A stretch of 15,355 bases of DNA, from positions 1-15,355 of the forward strand of contig CAYQQU010000101.1 in assembly GCA_964419545.1 (NCBI GenBank), in the 5' to 3' direction. The position numbers and the translations under genes are program-made. Below the pieces are notes generated by a model. That model made no database searches. It was not told the DNA's origin and saw only the letters and a program-made list of their open reading frames with translations. This DNA comes from CAYQQU01 sp964419545. Its GTDB lineage: Bacteria; Bacteroidota; Bacteroidia; Chitinophagales; Saprospiraceae. Each line of letters begins with the position of its first letter. The first letter of the stretch is position 1. Positions 8,168-15,270 of this stretch are shown here, piece after piece.

Positions 8168-8234
8168 GGTCTTTAGTCGTTAGTCTTTGGTCTTTGGCAT
8201 TTTTAAGGCTACTAAAGACTAAAGACCAAAGACT
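8168..8234. repeat. Facing heptamer arrays between convergent genes
   Basis: Four tandem 7-mers, GTCTTTA, GTCGTTA, GTCTTTG and GTCTTTG (8169-8196), face three copies of the reverse-complement unit ending near 8234. The arms form a 16-bp stem with one G-U pair (8182-8197 with 8219-8234) or, alternatively, an 11-bp perfect stem (8168-8178 with 8217-8227). The element fills the gap between two stop codons (8165 and 8239), so it probably works as a bidirectional terminator. Confidence 0.75.
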
Positions 8235-8238
8235 TAGC

Positions 8239-9450
8239 CTAACCCACCAACTGCCCAACTGCTTCTCCAATCCGTTGCACTGCCTGCTGTAATTCGGCCT
8301 CCGAGGCGGCGTAGGAGATCCGGAAACACTGGTCGGCGCCGAACGCCGAGCCGGTGACGGTCGCCACGTAGGCCGTATTGAGGATATACTCACAAAAGTC
8401 GTCGGCATTATTGATCACCCGGTCGCCCTTGCGTTTCCCGAAAAAGGCGCTGATGTCGGGGAAGATGTAGAAGGCGCCCTGCGGGCGATTGACCTGCATA
8501 CCGGGGATCTGGCTGAGGCCTTCGATCACCAGGTCGCGCCGCTGCAGGAAAGCGGCGCGCATCCGGTGAGTAGGCGTCATATCGGCGAGCAGGGCGTAGG
8601 CGGCGGCTTTTTGTCCGAAAGCGTTGGCGCCCGAAGTGAACTGCCCCTGCACTTTGCCGCAGGCCTTGGCGATGGCGGCCGGCGCGCCGAGGTAGCCGAG
8701 GCGCCAGCCGGTCATGGCGAAGCCTTTGGAAAAACCGTTGACCGTGATGGTGCGGTCTTTGACCTCCGGCAGGGCGCCGATGCTGGCGTGGCGGCCCGTG
8801 AAATTGATGTATTCGTAGATCTCGTCGGAGATGATGTGCACGTTGGGATATTTGCCGAGCATCCGTGCGACGGCCTGCAGTTCTTCCGCGGTATATACCG
8901 AGCCGGTGGGATTGCAGGGGGAGCTGAAGAGCAGCAATTTGGTGCGGTCGGTGATCGCGGCCTCGATCTGTTCGGCCGTTGCTTTATAGTCCTGTGCAAT
9001 GCCCGCTCTGACGATCACCGGCTTGCCGTCGGCGACTTTGACGATCTCGGAATACGAAACCCAGAAAGGCGCCAGGATGACCACCTCGTCGCCCGGGTCG
9101 AGGGTCGCCAGGCAGATATTGGCGATCGACTGTTTGGCGCCGTTGGAAACGACGATCTGGCTGAGGTCGAAATCGAGGTCGTTATCCCGTTTGAACTTGG
9201 TGCGGATGGCTTCGCGCAATTCGTCGAGGCCCGGCACCGGGGTGTATTTGGTAAAACCTTCGTCGAGCGCCCGCTTGGCGGCTTCCTTGATGTGATCCGG
9301 CGTGTCGAAATCGGGCTCGCCCAGGCTCAGGCTGATGACGTCGCGGCCCTGCGCTTTCAGGTCGCGCGCCAGCTGCGCCATGCGGATGGTAGCTGATTCT
9401 TCCATGCGCTGGATGCGCTGCGACAATAGTATTTTCTCGGCAACAGACAT
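8239..9450 (-). CDS. Aspartate-type aminotransferase, PLP class I
   Basis: A fold-type I PLP transaminase of the aspartate aminotransferase I-gamma group, cytoplasmic, most likely moving amino groups between aspartate and 2-oxoglutarate. Of 403 residues, LSLGEPDFDTPDHI near residue 42 and YTPVPGLDELREAI near 69 are typical; SNGAKQ binds the cofactor phosphate; SSPCNPTG carries the ring-contacting Asn; DEIYEYI follows; K242 in NGFSKGFAMTGWR is the Schiff-base lysine; and R377 in CFRISYA binds the substrate carboxylate. All are intact. The ATG at 9450 gives normal length. It is transcribed alone, divergent from the glycosyltransferase gene. Prephenate or other amino-acid specificity occurs in this subgroup, so the substrate is inferred. 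Confidence 0.92.
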   Translation of the reverse strand: MSVAEKILLSQRIQRMEESATIRMAQLARDLKAQGRDVISLSLGEPDFDTPDHIKEAAKRALDEGFTKYTPVPGLDELREAIRTKFKRDNDLDFDLSQIVVSNGAKQSIANICLATLDPGDEVVILAPFWVSYSEIVKVADGKPVIVRAGIAQDYKATAEQIEAAITDRTKLLLFSSPCNPTGSVYTAEELQAVARMLGKYPNVHIISDEIYEYINFTGRHASIGALPEVKDRTITVNGFSKGFAMTGWRLGYLGAPAAIAKACGKVQGQFTSGANAFGQKAAAYALLADMTPTHRMRAAFLQRRDLVIEGLSQIPGMQVNRPQGAFYIFPDISAFFGKRKGDRVINNADDFCEYILNTAYVATVTGSAFGADQCFRISYAASEAELQQAVQRIGEAVGQLVG

Positions 9451-9478
9451 AGTTCAACGGGATTGGTAAATAAAGCGG

Positions 9479-9510
9479 TAAAAGTAAGAACAATCAAAAT
9501 AATAACACAA
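9479..9510 (-). promoter_or_regulatory. Candidate promoter of the aminotransferase gene
   Basis: Reading the minus strand, TTG (9510-9508) is followed after 21 bases by TACTTTTA (9486-9479), a one-mismatch match to TAnnTTTG. That spacing falls within the Bacteroidota 17-23 range. The leader to the ATG at 9450 would be about 20-25 bases. A second candidate, TATTTTG at 9537-9531, lies further upstream. Confidence 0.35.
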
Positions 9511-9643
9511 GGAATTGCGCGAAGGCGGCGCAAAATATTTCTCGCAAAACTATCAGCGGGCTTACCCGGGCGATCGCTTGCTGCAGAGACCGGCAAGTTC
9601 GCTTTTTTTTCTATCTTGCAGCTTCAAATTTTCCTGCGCGGAT

Positions 9644-11851
9644 ATGAGTAAAAAGAAGAAAAAAAAGACTTCCCGCCCCGTTCGCAAGCCCGCGCCGAAA
9701 CCGTCTGTTCCCAAGATCAACCTACTGGAACGCCCGAGTACGGAAACCGCGCAAGATCCGCTGCTGCGACGCCTCTTCTGGGGGGTGCTGGGCCTGGCGG
9801 CCCTCGTGATGATGGTGCTGGCTCCCGGAACCGGCATCAACGGCGACGATGAATACCAGGTCGATTATTCGGAAAAGCTGGTGGCCTACTACGCCTCGGC
9901 GGGCGCCGACACTTCGGCCCTGTACATCGAGAAGGGCAACATGCACAATTACGGCGGTTTTTTCGATTTGACGACCGGGCTGGTCAACGAAGCGCTGGGG
10001 TACGACGAATTCGACGCCGCCTACCACAATATCCGGCACTGGTTCAACGCCTTGTTCGGCATCCTCACTATGCTTTTCGTGGGCTTGCTGGCCAGGGAGA
10101 TCGCCGGCTGGCGCGCCGGAATACTGGCGGTTGCTTTTCTTTTTCTCTCGCCCCGCTTTTTGGGGCACTCCCTGATGAACCCAAAGGATATCCCCTTCGC
10201 GGCGGGCTTTGCCGTTGCGTATTACTATCTCGTGCTGCTGCTGCGGGCGATGCCGAAACCCGACTGGCGCCACGCCCTGGGCCTGGCGCTGGGCATCGCC
10301 CTGGCGCTGGCTACCCGCGCCGGCGGGCTGTTGCTGGTGGCTTATATGGGGTTATTCGCCGGCCTGGATTTCCTTTTCCGTTACGGTTGGAAGGGGCTTA
10401 CGCAGGAAGTCAACAAACTAACCATTTACGCCGCCTATATTCTGGGCGTAGTCGCAGCCGGGTACGTACTGGGTATCCTGACCTGGCCGGCGGCCCTGGT
10501 CGATCCGATCGGGCATCCCCTGGAGGCGCTTTCCGCCTTTTCGGAGCTGGGCGTACGTATTCGCTTGCTGTTTACGGGGGAGAATATTATGTCGGACGTT
10601 ACGGATTGGTACTATCCGGTGCTTTGGATCGCCATCACCGTTCCGCTTTTCGTGCTGATCGGGTTTATTGCCAGTTTTTTCTTCCTGCCGCAGTTATTGC
10701 GCCGCTATGCCCCGTTGCCGGTCTTATTGGCGTACTTCGCCACCTTATTTCCGGTGGTCTACATCATCGCCAAAGATTCGCTGCTGCACGACGGCTGGCG
10801 GCACCTGAATTTCGTATATCCCAGCCTGGTGGTCGTGGCCGTTCTCTTTTGGGTGCGCGCCGAAGAACTGTTTCGCAAAAACAACATCGTACGTTATGTG
10901 CTCTACGGCGTCCTTGGCCTCACCATGCTGGAATCGACCGTATTTATCCTGCGCAACCCGCATGTCTCTTACGTCTATTTTAACCCTTTACCGGGCGGGC
11001 TGCAAGGGGCTTTCGGCAATTACGAGACCGATTACTGGGGCGTCAGCACGAAGCAGGCGCTCGACTGGATGGCGTCGGAAGGCATTCTCGATCCCGACCG
11101 AAAGGATACTTTGATCATCGGAACGACCTTTTTCTACCCGGTAAGCCGCCAGCTGGGCGAGCTGTACAACGAGAACGTCAAGGTTCGCTACGTACGCTTT
11201 TCCAGCCGATACAACGAAGAATGGGACTACGGCATTTTCCCGTCCCGTTTTATCCGGGGCGCGCACCTGCGCGCCAATACCTGGCCCAACAGCAAGACCG
11301 TACATACGGTATCCGCCAACGGCGTGCCGCTGACGGCCGTTGAAAAGGACGAAGGCAACTTTGCCGCAGCCGGCGAAGCGGCTATCAAGCGCCGCGCTTT
11401 CGGCGAAGCGGCGCAGGCCTTTCGCCGGGAGCTGGAGCAACATCCCGATAACGAACTGGCCTGGCTGGGCCTCGCTAATGCTTCGCTCAACCAGGGCAGC
11501 CCCCGCGAAGCCGTACAGGCCGCAGAAGAAGCGCTGCGCATCGCGCCGGAAAATGAAAACGCCTTGTACTTGCTGGGGCTCGCCTACCTGCGGGCCGGCG
11601 ACGGCGCTTCGGCGCTGAACGCGTTCGAACGGGCAGTGGCGGCCAACGAGGGTTTTTCCCTGGCCTATTACTATCTTGGGCTGATCTATCAGCAGCGTCA
11701 GAACTGGACGCTGGCGCTCAACAACGCCATGGAGGCCATCAGGCTCAACCCCCGCTTCAAGGCGGCCTACGAACTGGTGGCCAGCATTTACGAATCGCAG
11801 GGCGATTCCCAAACGGCAGCCCGTTACCGCGAGGCAGCCGGTAAATTGTAA
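9644..11851 (+). CDS. GT-C membrane glycosyltransferase (GT39-like) with C-terminal TPRs
   Basis: A 735-residue inner-membrane protein. Residues 2-8 are almost all lysine. About ten or eleven spans follow between residues 44 and 436. The first loop carries GDDE (D68, D69, E70), the acidic pair expected of GT-C enzymes that use polyprenyl-phosphate sugars on the periplasmic face. NPKDIPFA (179-186) and DGWRHLNFVYP (383-393) resemble conserved loops of GT39-like families. Residues 575-735 hold four to five tetratricopeptide repeats (for example EAVQAAEEALRIAPENENAL). The TPRs would be periplasmic if the usual GT-C topology holds. ATG at 9644 is chosen; the frame runs open to a TTG at 9515, but that stretch holds regulatory DNA. 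The next gene follows after 11 bases. Donor and acceptor are unknown. Confidence 0.82.
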   Translation: MSKKKKKKTSRPVRKPAPKPSVPKINLLERPSTETAQDPLLRRLFWGVLGLAALVMMVLAPGTGINGDDEYQVDYSEKLVAYYASAGADTSALYIEKGNMHNYGGFFDLTTGLVNEALGYDEFDAAYHNIRHWFNALFGILTMLFVGLLAREIAGWRAGILAVAFLFLSPRFLGHSLMNPKDIPFAAGFAVAYYYLVLLLRAMPKPDWRHALGLALGIALALATRAGGLLLVAYMGLFAGLDFLFRYGWKGLTQEVNKLTIYAAYILGVVAAGYVLGILTWPAALVDPIGHPLEALSAFSELGVRIRLLFTGENIMSDVTDWYYPVLWIAITVPLFVLIGFIASFFFLPQLLRRYAPLPVLLAYFATLFPVVYIIAKDSLLHDGWRHLNFVYPSLVVVAVLFWVRAEELFRKNNIVRYVLYGVLGLTMLESTVFILRNPHVSYVYFNPLPGGLQGAFGNYETDYWGVSTKQALDWMASEGILDPDRKDTLIIGTTFFYPVSRQLGELYNENVKVRYVRFSSRYNEEWDYGIFPSRFIRGAHLRANTWPNSKTVHTVSANGVPLTAVEKDEGNFAAAGEAAIKRRAFGEAAQAFRRELEQHPDNELAWLGLANASLNQGSPREAVQAAEEALRIAPENENALYLLGLAYLRAGDGASALNAFERAVAANEGFSLAYYYLGLIYQQRQNWTLALNNAMEAIRLNPRFKAAYELVASIYESQGDSQTAARYREAAGKL

Positions 11852-11862
11852 GTCGAGGGCTG

Positions 11863-12663
11863 ATGAATTACAAACTGCTGTTTCCTACTTATCGCAACCG
11901 CTACCTCTTTATCCGGCAAAACCTGGAACGGCTCGCCCGGGAGCGGTCGTTCGACCAGGCTCTCAACCTCGGAACGGGAGAAGGGGACTACGACGCTATG
12001 ATCGCCGGCTACTGCGGCCGGCTCATCGCCTGCGATATCAACGAGCAGGATGTGCAATTCGCCAGGGCCCTCAACCAGGACATTACCAATATCGAGTACC
12101 GGGTGGAAAATGCGCTGGACCTCAGCTTTGCGGATAACGCCTTTGACCTGATCATTTCGGTGGACGTCATCGAACACGTAGGCGACCCCGCACGCATGGT
12201 GGAAGAGATGCGCCGCGTACTCAAACCCAACGGATTGGCGCTGATCACTTTCCCCTCCCTCGACTTTCCCTTTACCTACGATCCGATCAACCGCGTGCTG
12301 AGCTGGTTTTCCGATAAAAAGATCCCGCAGGGCGCTTATGCTTTCGGACACGAGTACCTGATTTCAAAAGACGATTTCCGGGAATGGTCAACCCGCAATG
12401 CTTTGCGCATCCTATCGGAAAAGAACCTGAGCGGTTATATCATTGGGTTATTGGAAATGTACTGGACCGGCGTCATCCAGCGCATCTTTAAGGCCAACGC
12501 CACCAATTTATCCGAAGCCGGAGCAAAAAAGACGGCTCTGCGGCCTTCGCGGAAAGCGCCGGCCCTGACCGTGCTTACCGACGCACTCATTCACCTGGAT
12601 GCGGTCCTCTTCGACCGCGCCTCGCATTCCGTTGGTAAAGGTTTTATTGTACAAAAAGGGTAA
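11863..12663 (+). CDS. Class I SAM-dependent methyltransferase
   Basis: A 266-residue soluble enzyme with a Rossmann-like SAM fold. Motif I is LNLGTGEGDYD (35-45), the ribose-binding acid is D58 in ACDIN, DVIEHV (101-106) is the post-II/IV region typical of small-molecule and lipid/glycan methyltransferases, and the post-III strand is VLKPNGLALITFP (119-131). Residues beyond 140 are less standard and probably form the acceptor site. There is no signal or membrane span. The gene starts 11 bases after the glycosyltransferase stop codon with no promoter or terminator between, so the two are likely translationally linked and may act on the same glycan or carrier. Acceptor unknown. Family sure. 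Confidence 0.85.
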   Translation: MNYKLLFPTYRNRYLFIRQNLERLARERSFDQALNLGTGEGDYDAMIAGYCGRLIACDINEQDVQFARALNQDITNIEYRVENALDLSFADNAFDLIISVDVIEHVGDPARMVEEMRRVLKPNGLALITFPSLDFPFTYDPINRVLSWFSDKKIPQGAYAFGHEYLISKDDFREWSTRNALRILSEKNLSGYIIGLLEMYWTGVIQRIFKANATNLSEAGAKKTALRPSRKAPALTVLTDALIHLDAVLFDRASHSVGKGFIVQKG

Positions 12664-12676
12664 AACAAACAAAACC

Positions 12677-14218
12677 ATGAAGGAAAAACTGCAAGAGTTA
12701 CAGGAGAAAATGGACGAAGCGCTGCTCGGCGGCGGCGCCGACCGCATCGAAAACCAACACAAAAAAGGCAAGCTGACCGCTCGTGAGCGCATCCACTTTC
12801 TCCTCGACGACGGTTCCTTCGAGGAAATAGGCATGCTGGTCACCCACCGCTCCAACGATTTCGGAATGGATAAAATGCAGATCCTGGGCGACGGGGTAGT
12901 GACCGGCTACGGCACCATCGACGGCCGCCTGGTGTACGTCTTCGCCCAGGATTTTACCGTTTTCGGAGGGTCGCTCTCCGAAACCCACGCCGAAAAGATC
13001 TGCAAAGTGATGGACCTGGCGGTGCAGAACGGCGCGCCCTTTATCGGACTGAACGACTCGGGCGGGGCCCGCATCCAGGAAGGGGTGAGCTCGCTGGGCG
13101 GCTACGCCGATATCTTCTACCGCAACGTCATGGCGTCCGGGGTCATTCCCCAGATTTCCGCCATCATGGGGCCTTGCGCCGGCGGCGCCGTCTACTCACC
13201 GGCCATGACCGACTTTACCATCATGGTTGAGCACACTTCCTATATGTTCGTGACGGGGCCGAACGTGGTCAAAACCGTCACGAATGAGACCGTCACCGCG
13301 GAAGAACTGGGCGGCGCTTTTACCCACGCCACCAAATCGGGGGTCACTCACCTCATTGCGGAAAACGACATGTCGTGCATCCAGTCTATTAAACAGCTGC
13401 TGAGCTACCTGCCGCAAAACGCCGCCGAAGCGCCGCCGCGGCTGCCGTACGAGATCGGAGAGGAACTTCGGGAAGAACTGATGGACGTCGTGCCGACGAA
13501 TGTCAACCAACCGTACGATATGCGCGAGGTGATCGACGGCATCGTCGACCGGGAATCTTTTTTCGAGATCCACAAGGGATACGCCGAGAACATCGTCGTG
13601 GGTTTCGCCCGCCTGGCCGGCCGCACTATCGGCATCGTCGGCAACCAGCCCATGAGCCTGGCAGGCGTTCTCGATGTCGACAGCTCGCGCAAGGGCGCGC
13701 GCTTCGTGCGCTTCTGCGACTCTTTTAATATTCCGCTGCTTGTCCTGGTAGACGTGCCGGGATTCCTGCCGGGCACCGACCAGGAGTGGAACGGCATCAT
13801 CGTCAACGGCGCCAAACTGTTGTACGCCTTCAGCGAAGCGACGGTTCCCCGCGTCACCCTCATCACCCGCAAAGCCTACGGCGGCGCCTACGACGTCATG
13901 AACTCCAAACACATCGGCGCCGATATGAACTTCGCCTGGCCCAGCGCCGAGATCGCTGTGATGGGCGCCAAAGGGGCCTCCGAGATCATCTTCCGCCGCG
14001 AGATAAAAGCCGCCGAAGACCCCGAAGCCTTACTGGCCGAAAAGGAAGCCGAATACCAGAAAACGTTCGCCCATCCTTACCAGGCCGCAAGGCGCGGATT
14101 TATCGACGAGGTGATCAAACCCCGCGATACGCGGCGCAAGCTGCTCAAGGCGTTCGCCATGCTGGAGAATAAAGTGAAGGAACTGCCGCGCAAAAAGCAC
14201 GGGAATATCCCGCTTTGA
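12677..14218 (+). CDS. pccB: Propionyl-CoA carboxylase beta subunit (carboxyltransferase)
   Basis: Transfers CO2 from carboxybiotin to an acyl-CoA, most likely propionyl-CoA to methylmalonyl-CoA. It has 513 residues with the two crotonase-fold halves of the carboxyltransferase family. In the N half are SGGARIQEG (128-136) and the oxyanion segment GPCAGGAVYSPA (165-176); in the C half are GFLPGTDQEWNGII, the matching AYGGAYDVMNSKHIGAD and WPSAEIAVMGAKGA. D406 in AYDVM corresponds to the aspartate (D422 of Streptomyces PccB) that favours propionyl- over acetyl-CoA. I start at ATG 12677, whose product opens MKEKLQELQEK as in relatives; the open frame to 12599 overlaps the methyltransferase. The gap to that gene is 13 bases. 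The biotin carboxylase and carrier subunits are not in the window. A sodium-pump decarboxylase subunit is a less likely reading. Confidence 0.93.
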   Translation: MKEKLQELQEKMDEALLGGGADRIENQHKKGKLTARERIHFLLDDGSFEEIGMLVTHRSNDFGMDKMQILGDGVVTGYGTIDGRLVYVFAQDFTVFGGSLSETHAEKICKVMDLAVQNGAPFIGLNDSGGARIQEGVSSLGGYADIFYRNVMASGVIPQISAIMGPCAGGAVYSPAMTDFTIMVEHTSYMFVTGPNVVKTVTNETVTAEELGGAFTHATKSGVTHLIAENDMSCIQSIKQLLSYLPQNAAEAPPRLPYEIGEELREELMDVVPTNVNQPYDMREVIDGIVDRESFFEIHKGYAENIVVGFARLAGRTIGIVGNQPMSLAGVLDVDSSRKGARFVRFCDSFNIPLLVLVDVPGFLPGTDQEWNGIIVNGAKLLYAFSEATVPRVTLITRKAYGGAYDVMNSKHIGADMNFAWPSAEIAVMGAKGASEIIFRREIKAAEDPEALLAEKEAEYQKTFAHPYQAARRGFIDEVIKPRDTRRKLLKAFAMLENKVKELPRKKHGNIPL

Positions 14219-14226
14219 CCCGGCAT

Positions 14227-14260
14227 GCGGCCCGGCGAACCGCCGGCCCGTCATTTTTTT
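14227..14260 (+). terminator. Intrinsic terminator after pccB
   Basis: A GC-rich stem begins 9 bases past the stop. Positions 14227-14237 pair with 14241-14251 around an AAC loop, with one C-C mismatch and one G-U pair. A run of seven T follows at 14254-14260. This is the best terminator in the window and separates pccB from the secreted papain-like gene. Confidence 0.8.
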
Positions 14261-14296
14261 GCGCCGCCCCACAAAAGAAATTCCGCTTTGCCTGCG

Positions 14297-14314
14297 TTCT
14301 ACTTTGCAGTAGAA
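14297..14314 (+). promoter_or_regulatory. Inverted repeat over a possible -7 element
   Basis: TTCTAC and GTAGAA form a perfect 6-bp inverted repeat around TTTGCA. The core TACTTTGC resembles TAnnTTTG with one spacer base missing. Transcription from here would give a leader of about 105 bases to the ATG at 14422. The repeat may be an operator or chance. No good -33 TTG is seen. Confidence 0.3.
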
Positions 14315-14421
14315 ACTACACCATTCTGTTTTTTTCTCTCAATCGGGGTTCGCAACCGACAGAGCCATCCGTCATTCCGCTGAAAAGGGTGCTATTCCTT
14401 AACCTTTTACAAAACTGCTGC

Positions 14422-15222
14422 ATGAACCGCTTCATCCTCTTGTTTACTTTCTTCTTGCCGGGTATCGTCGCACTAGCTCAGGACCGCGATATTGCCTACA
14501 AAGGGTTATCGGCCGGCTTCGGCATCACCGACGCCCAGATGATCGACCGGATGACGCCCGTGGTGCCCGGTATCGGCGGCAATACCCGCGAAATGCTGCT
14601 CCGCCAGACTGTCAAAGCCTACATGATGCCCATTCGCCGGGCCGGCGCCCGGGCCTCGGAGGTGAGCTACGCCGTGGCGAGCCTGCTGGAGTACTACGTC
14701 AACCTCGACCGCAATTACAAGGTCAACCTGAGCCCGGATTACATCTCTTTGAACATGAACAGCGCCGGCCGCAACATCGACGTTCCGGAGGCTTTTAAAT
14801 TCCTGGCGCAGGACGGTACGGTGAGCGCGGCCATCCTTCCTTTCGATGCGGAATCGCTCACCAGCGGCGTGTACGCTACCCAGAAGTACAAGATCGGCAA
14901 CTACCTGCACCTGTTCCGGGAGCTGACCAACGACCGGCAGCGCACCTTCGAGGCCCGCAAAGCGCTGATGCGGGGCCACCCGGTACTCATCGAGCTGCGC
15001 GCCGATCCGGGCATCCGCAAATTGTCGGGAGAACGCTTCTACCGGCCCGGCCGGGGCGGCGATCAGGTATATACTTTCATCGTCGTCGGCTACGACGAAG
15101 AGCAGGAAGCTTTTGAATTGCGCAGTTGCTGGGGCCGCAACTGGGGCGACGGCGGCTACGTCTGGATCAGCTATGACGACTTCGGACGCCACGCCGTCAA
15201 CGGCTACGTGCTGGTGCCCTAG
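14422..15222 (+). CDS. Secreted papain-fold (C1-like) protein lacking catalytic residues
   Basis: A 266-residue exported protein. Residues 1-19 form a signal peptide ending in ALA before Q20, with no lipobox. The rest matches bacterial C1 peptidases in order: IRRAGARASEVSYAVASLLEY (71-91) sits where the Gln/Cys segment should be, then LSPDYISLN (103-111), ALMRGHPVLIEL (181-192), the IVVGYDEEQEAFELR strand (220-234) and SCWGRNWGDGGYVWISY (235-251). The usual residues are replaced: oxyanion Gln by A74, catalytic Cys by E80, His by Y217, Asn by S235. The only cysteine in the mature chain is C236. It is therefore probably not a peptidase and may bind a ligand or partner. ATG 14422 is chosen because it opens the signal peptide; the frame extends upstream to 14215 over the terminator. 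Fold fairly sure, role unknown. Confidence 0.78.
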   Translation: MNRFILLFTFFLPGIVALAQDRDIAYKGLSAGFGITDAQMIDRMTPVVPGIGGNTREMLLRQTVKAYMMPIRRAGARASEVSYAVASLLEYYVNLDRNYKVNLSPDYISLNMNSAGRNIDVPEAFKFLAQDGTVSAAILPFDAESLTSGVYATQKYKIGNYLHLFRELTNDRQRTFEARKALMRGHPVLIELRADPGIRKLSGERFYRPGRGGDQVYTFIVVGYDEEQEAFELRSCWGRNWGDGGYVWISYDDFGRHAVNGYVLVP

Positions 15223-15239
15223 CCCGTTTTTTGCGGGAA

Positions 15240-15258
15240 CGCGGAACTTTGTTCCGCG
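15240..15258. repeat. Perfect GC-rich hairpin after the papain-like gene
   Basis: CGCGGAAC (15240-15247) and GTTCCGCG (15251-15258) form a perfect 8-bp stem with a TTT loop. A T6 run precedes it at 15227-15232, right after the stop codon. The arm is shared with the 31-bp repeats that follow, so this looks like a founding or diverged member of the same palindromic family. It may also end transcription. Confidence 0.7.
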
Positions 15259-15270
15259 AAAACCAATCCG

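Noticed and set aside
8566..9396. Long plus-strand open frame (276 codons) opposite the aminotransferase gene
   Set aside because: Antisense shadow of a well-conserved gene in GC-rich DNA. The translation is rich in Gly/Arg/Asp/Val without domain motifs.
9644..14218. A defence or secretion system formed by the GT-TPR, methyltransferase and carboxylase genes
   Set aside because: No nuclease, ATPase, toxin or sensor domain is present. pccB is a metabolic gene and probably only a positional neighbour.
14215..14421. Upstream extension of the papain-like protein
   Set aside because: It would run through the pccB terminator, and the ATG at 14422 begins a clear signal peptide.
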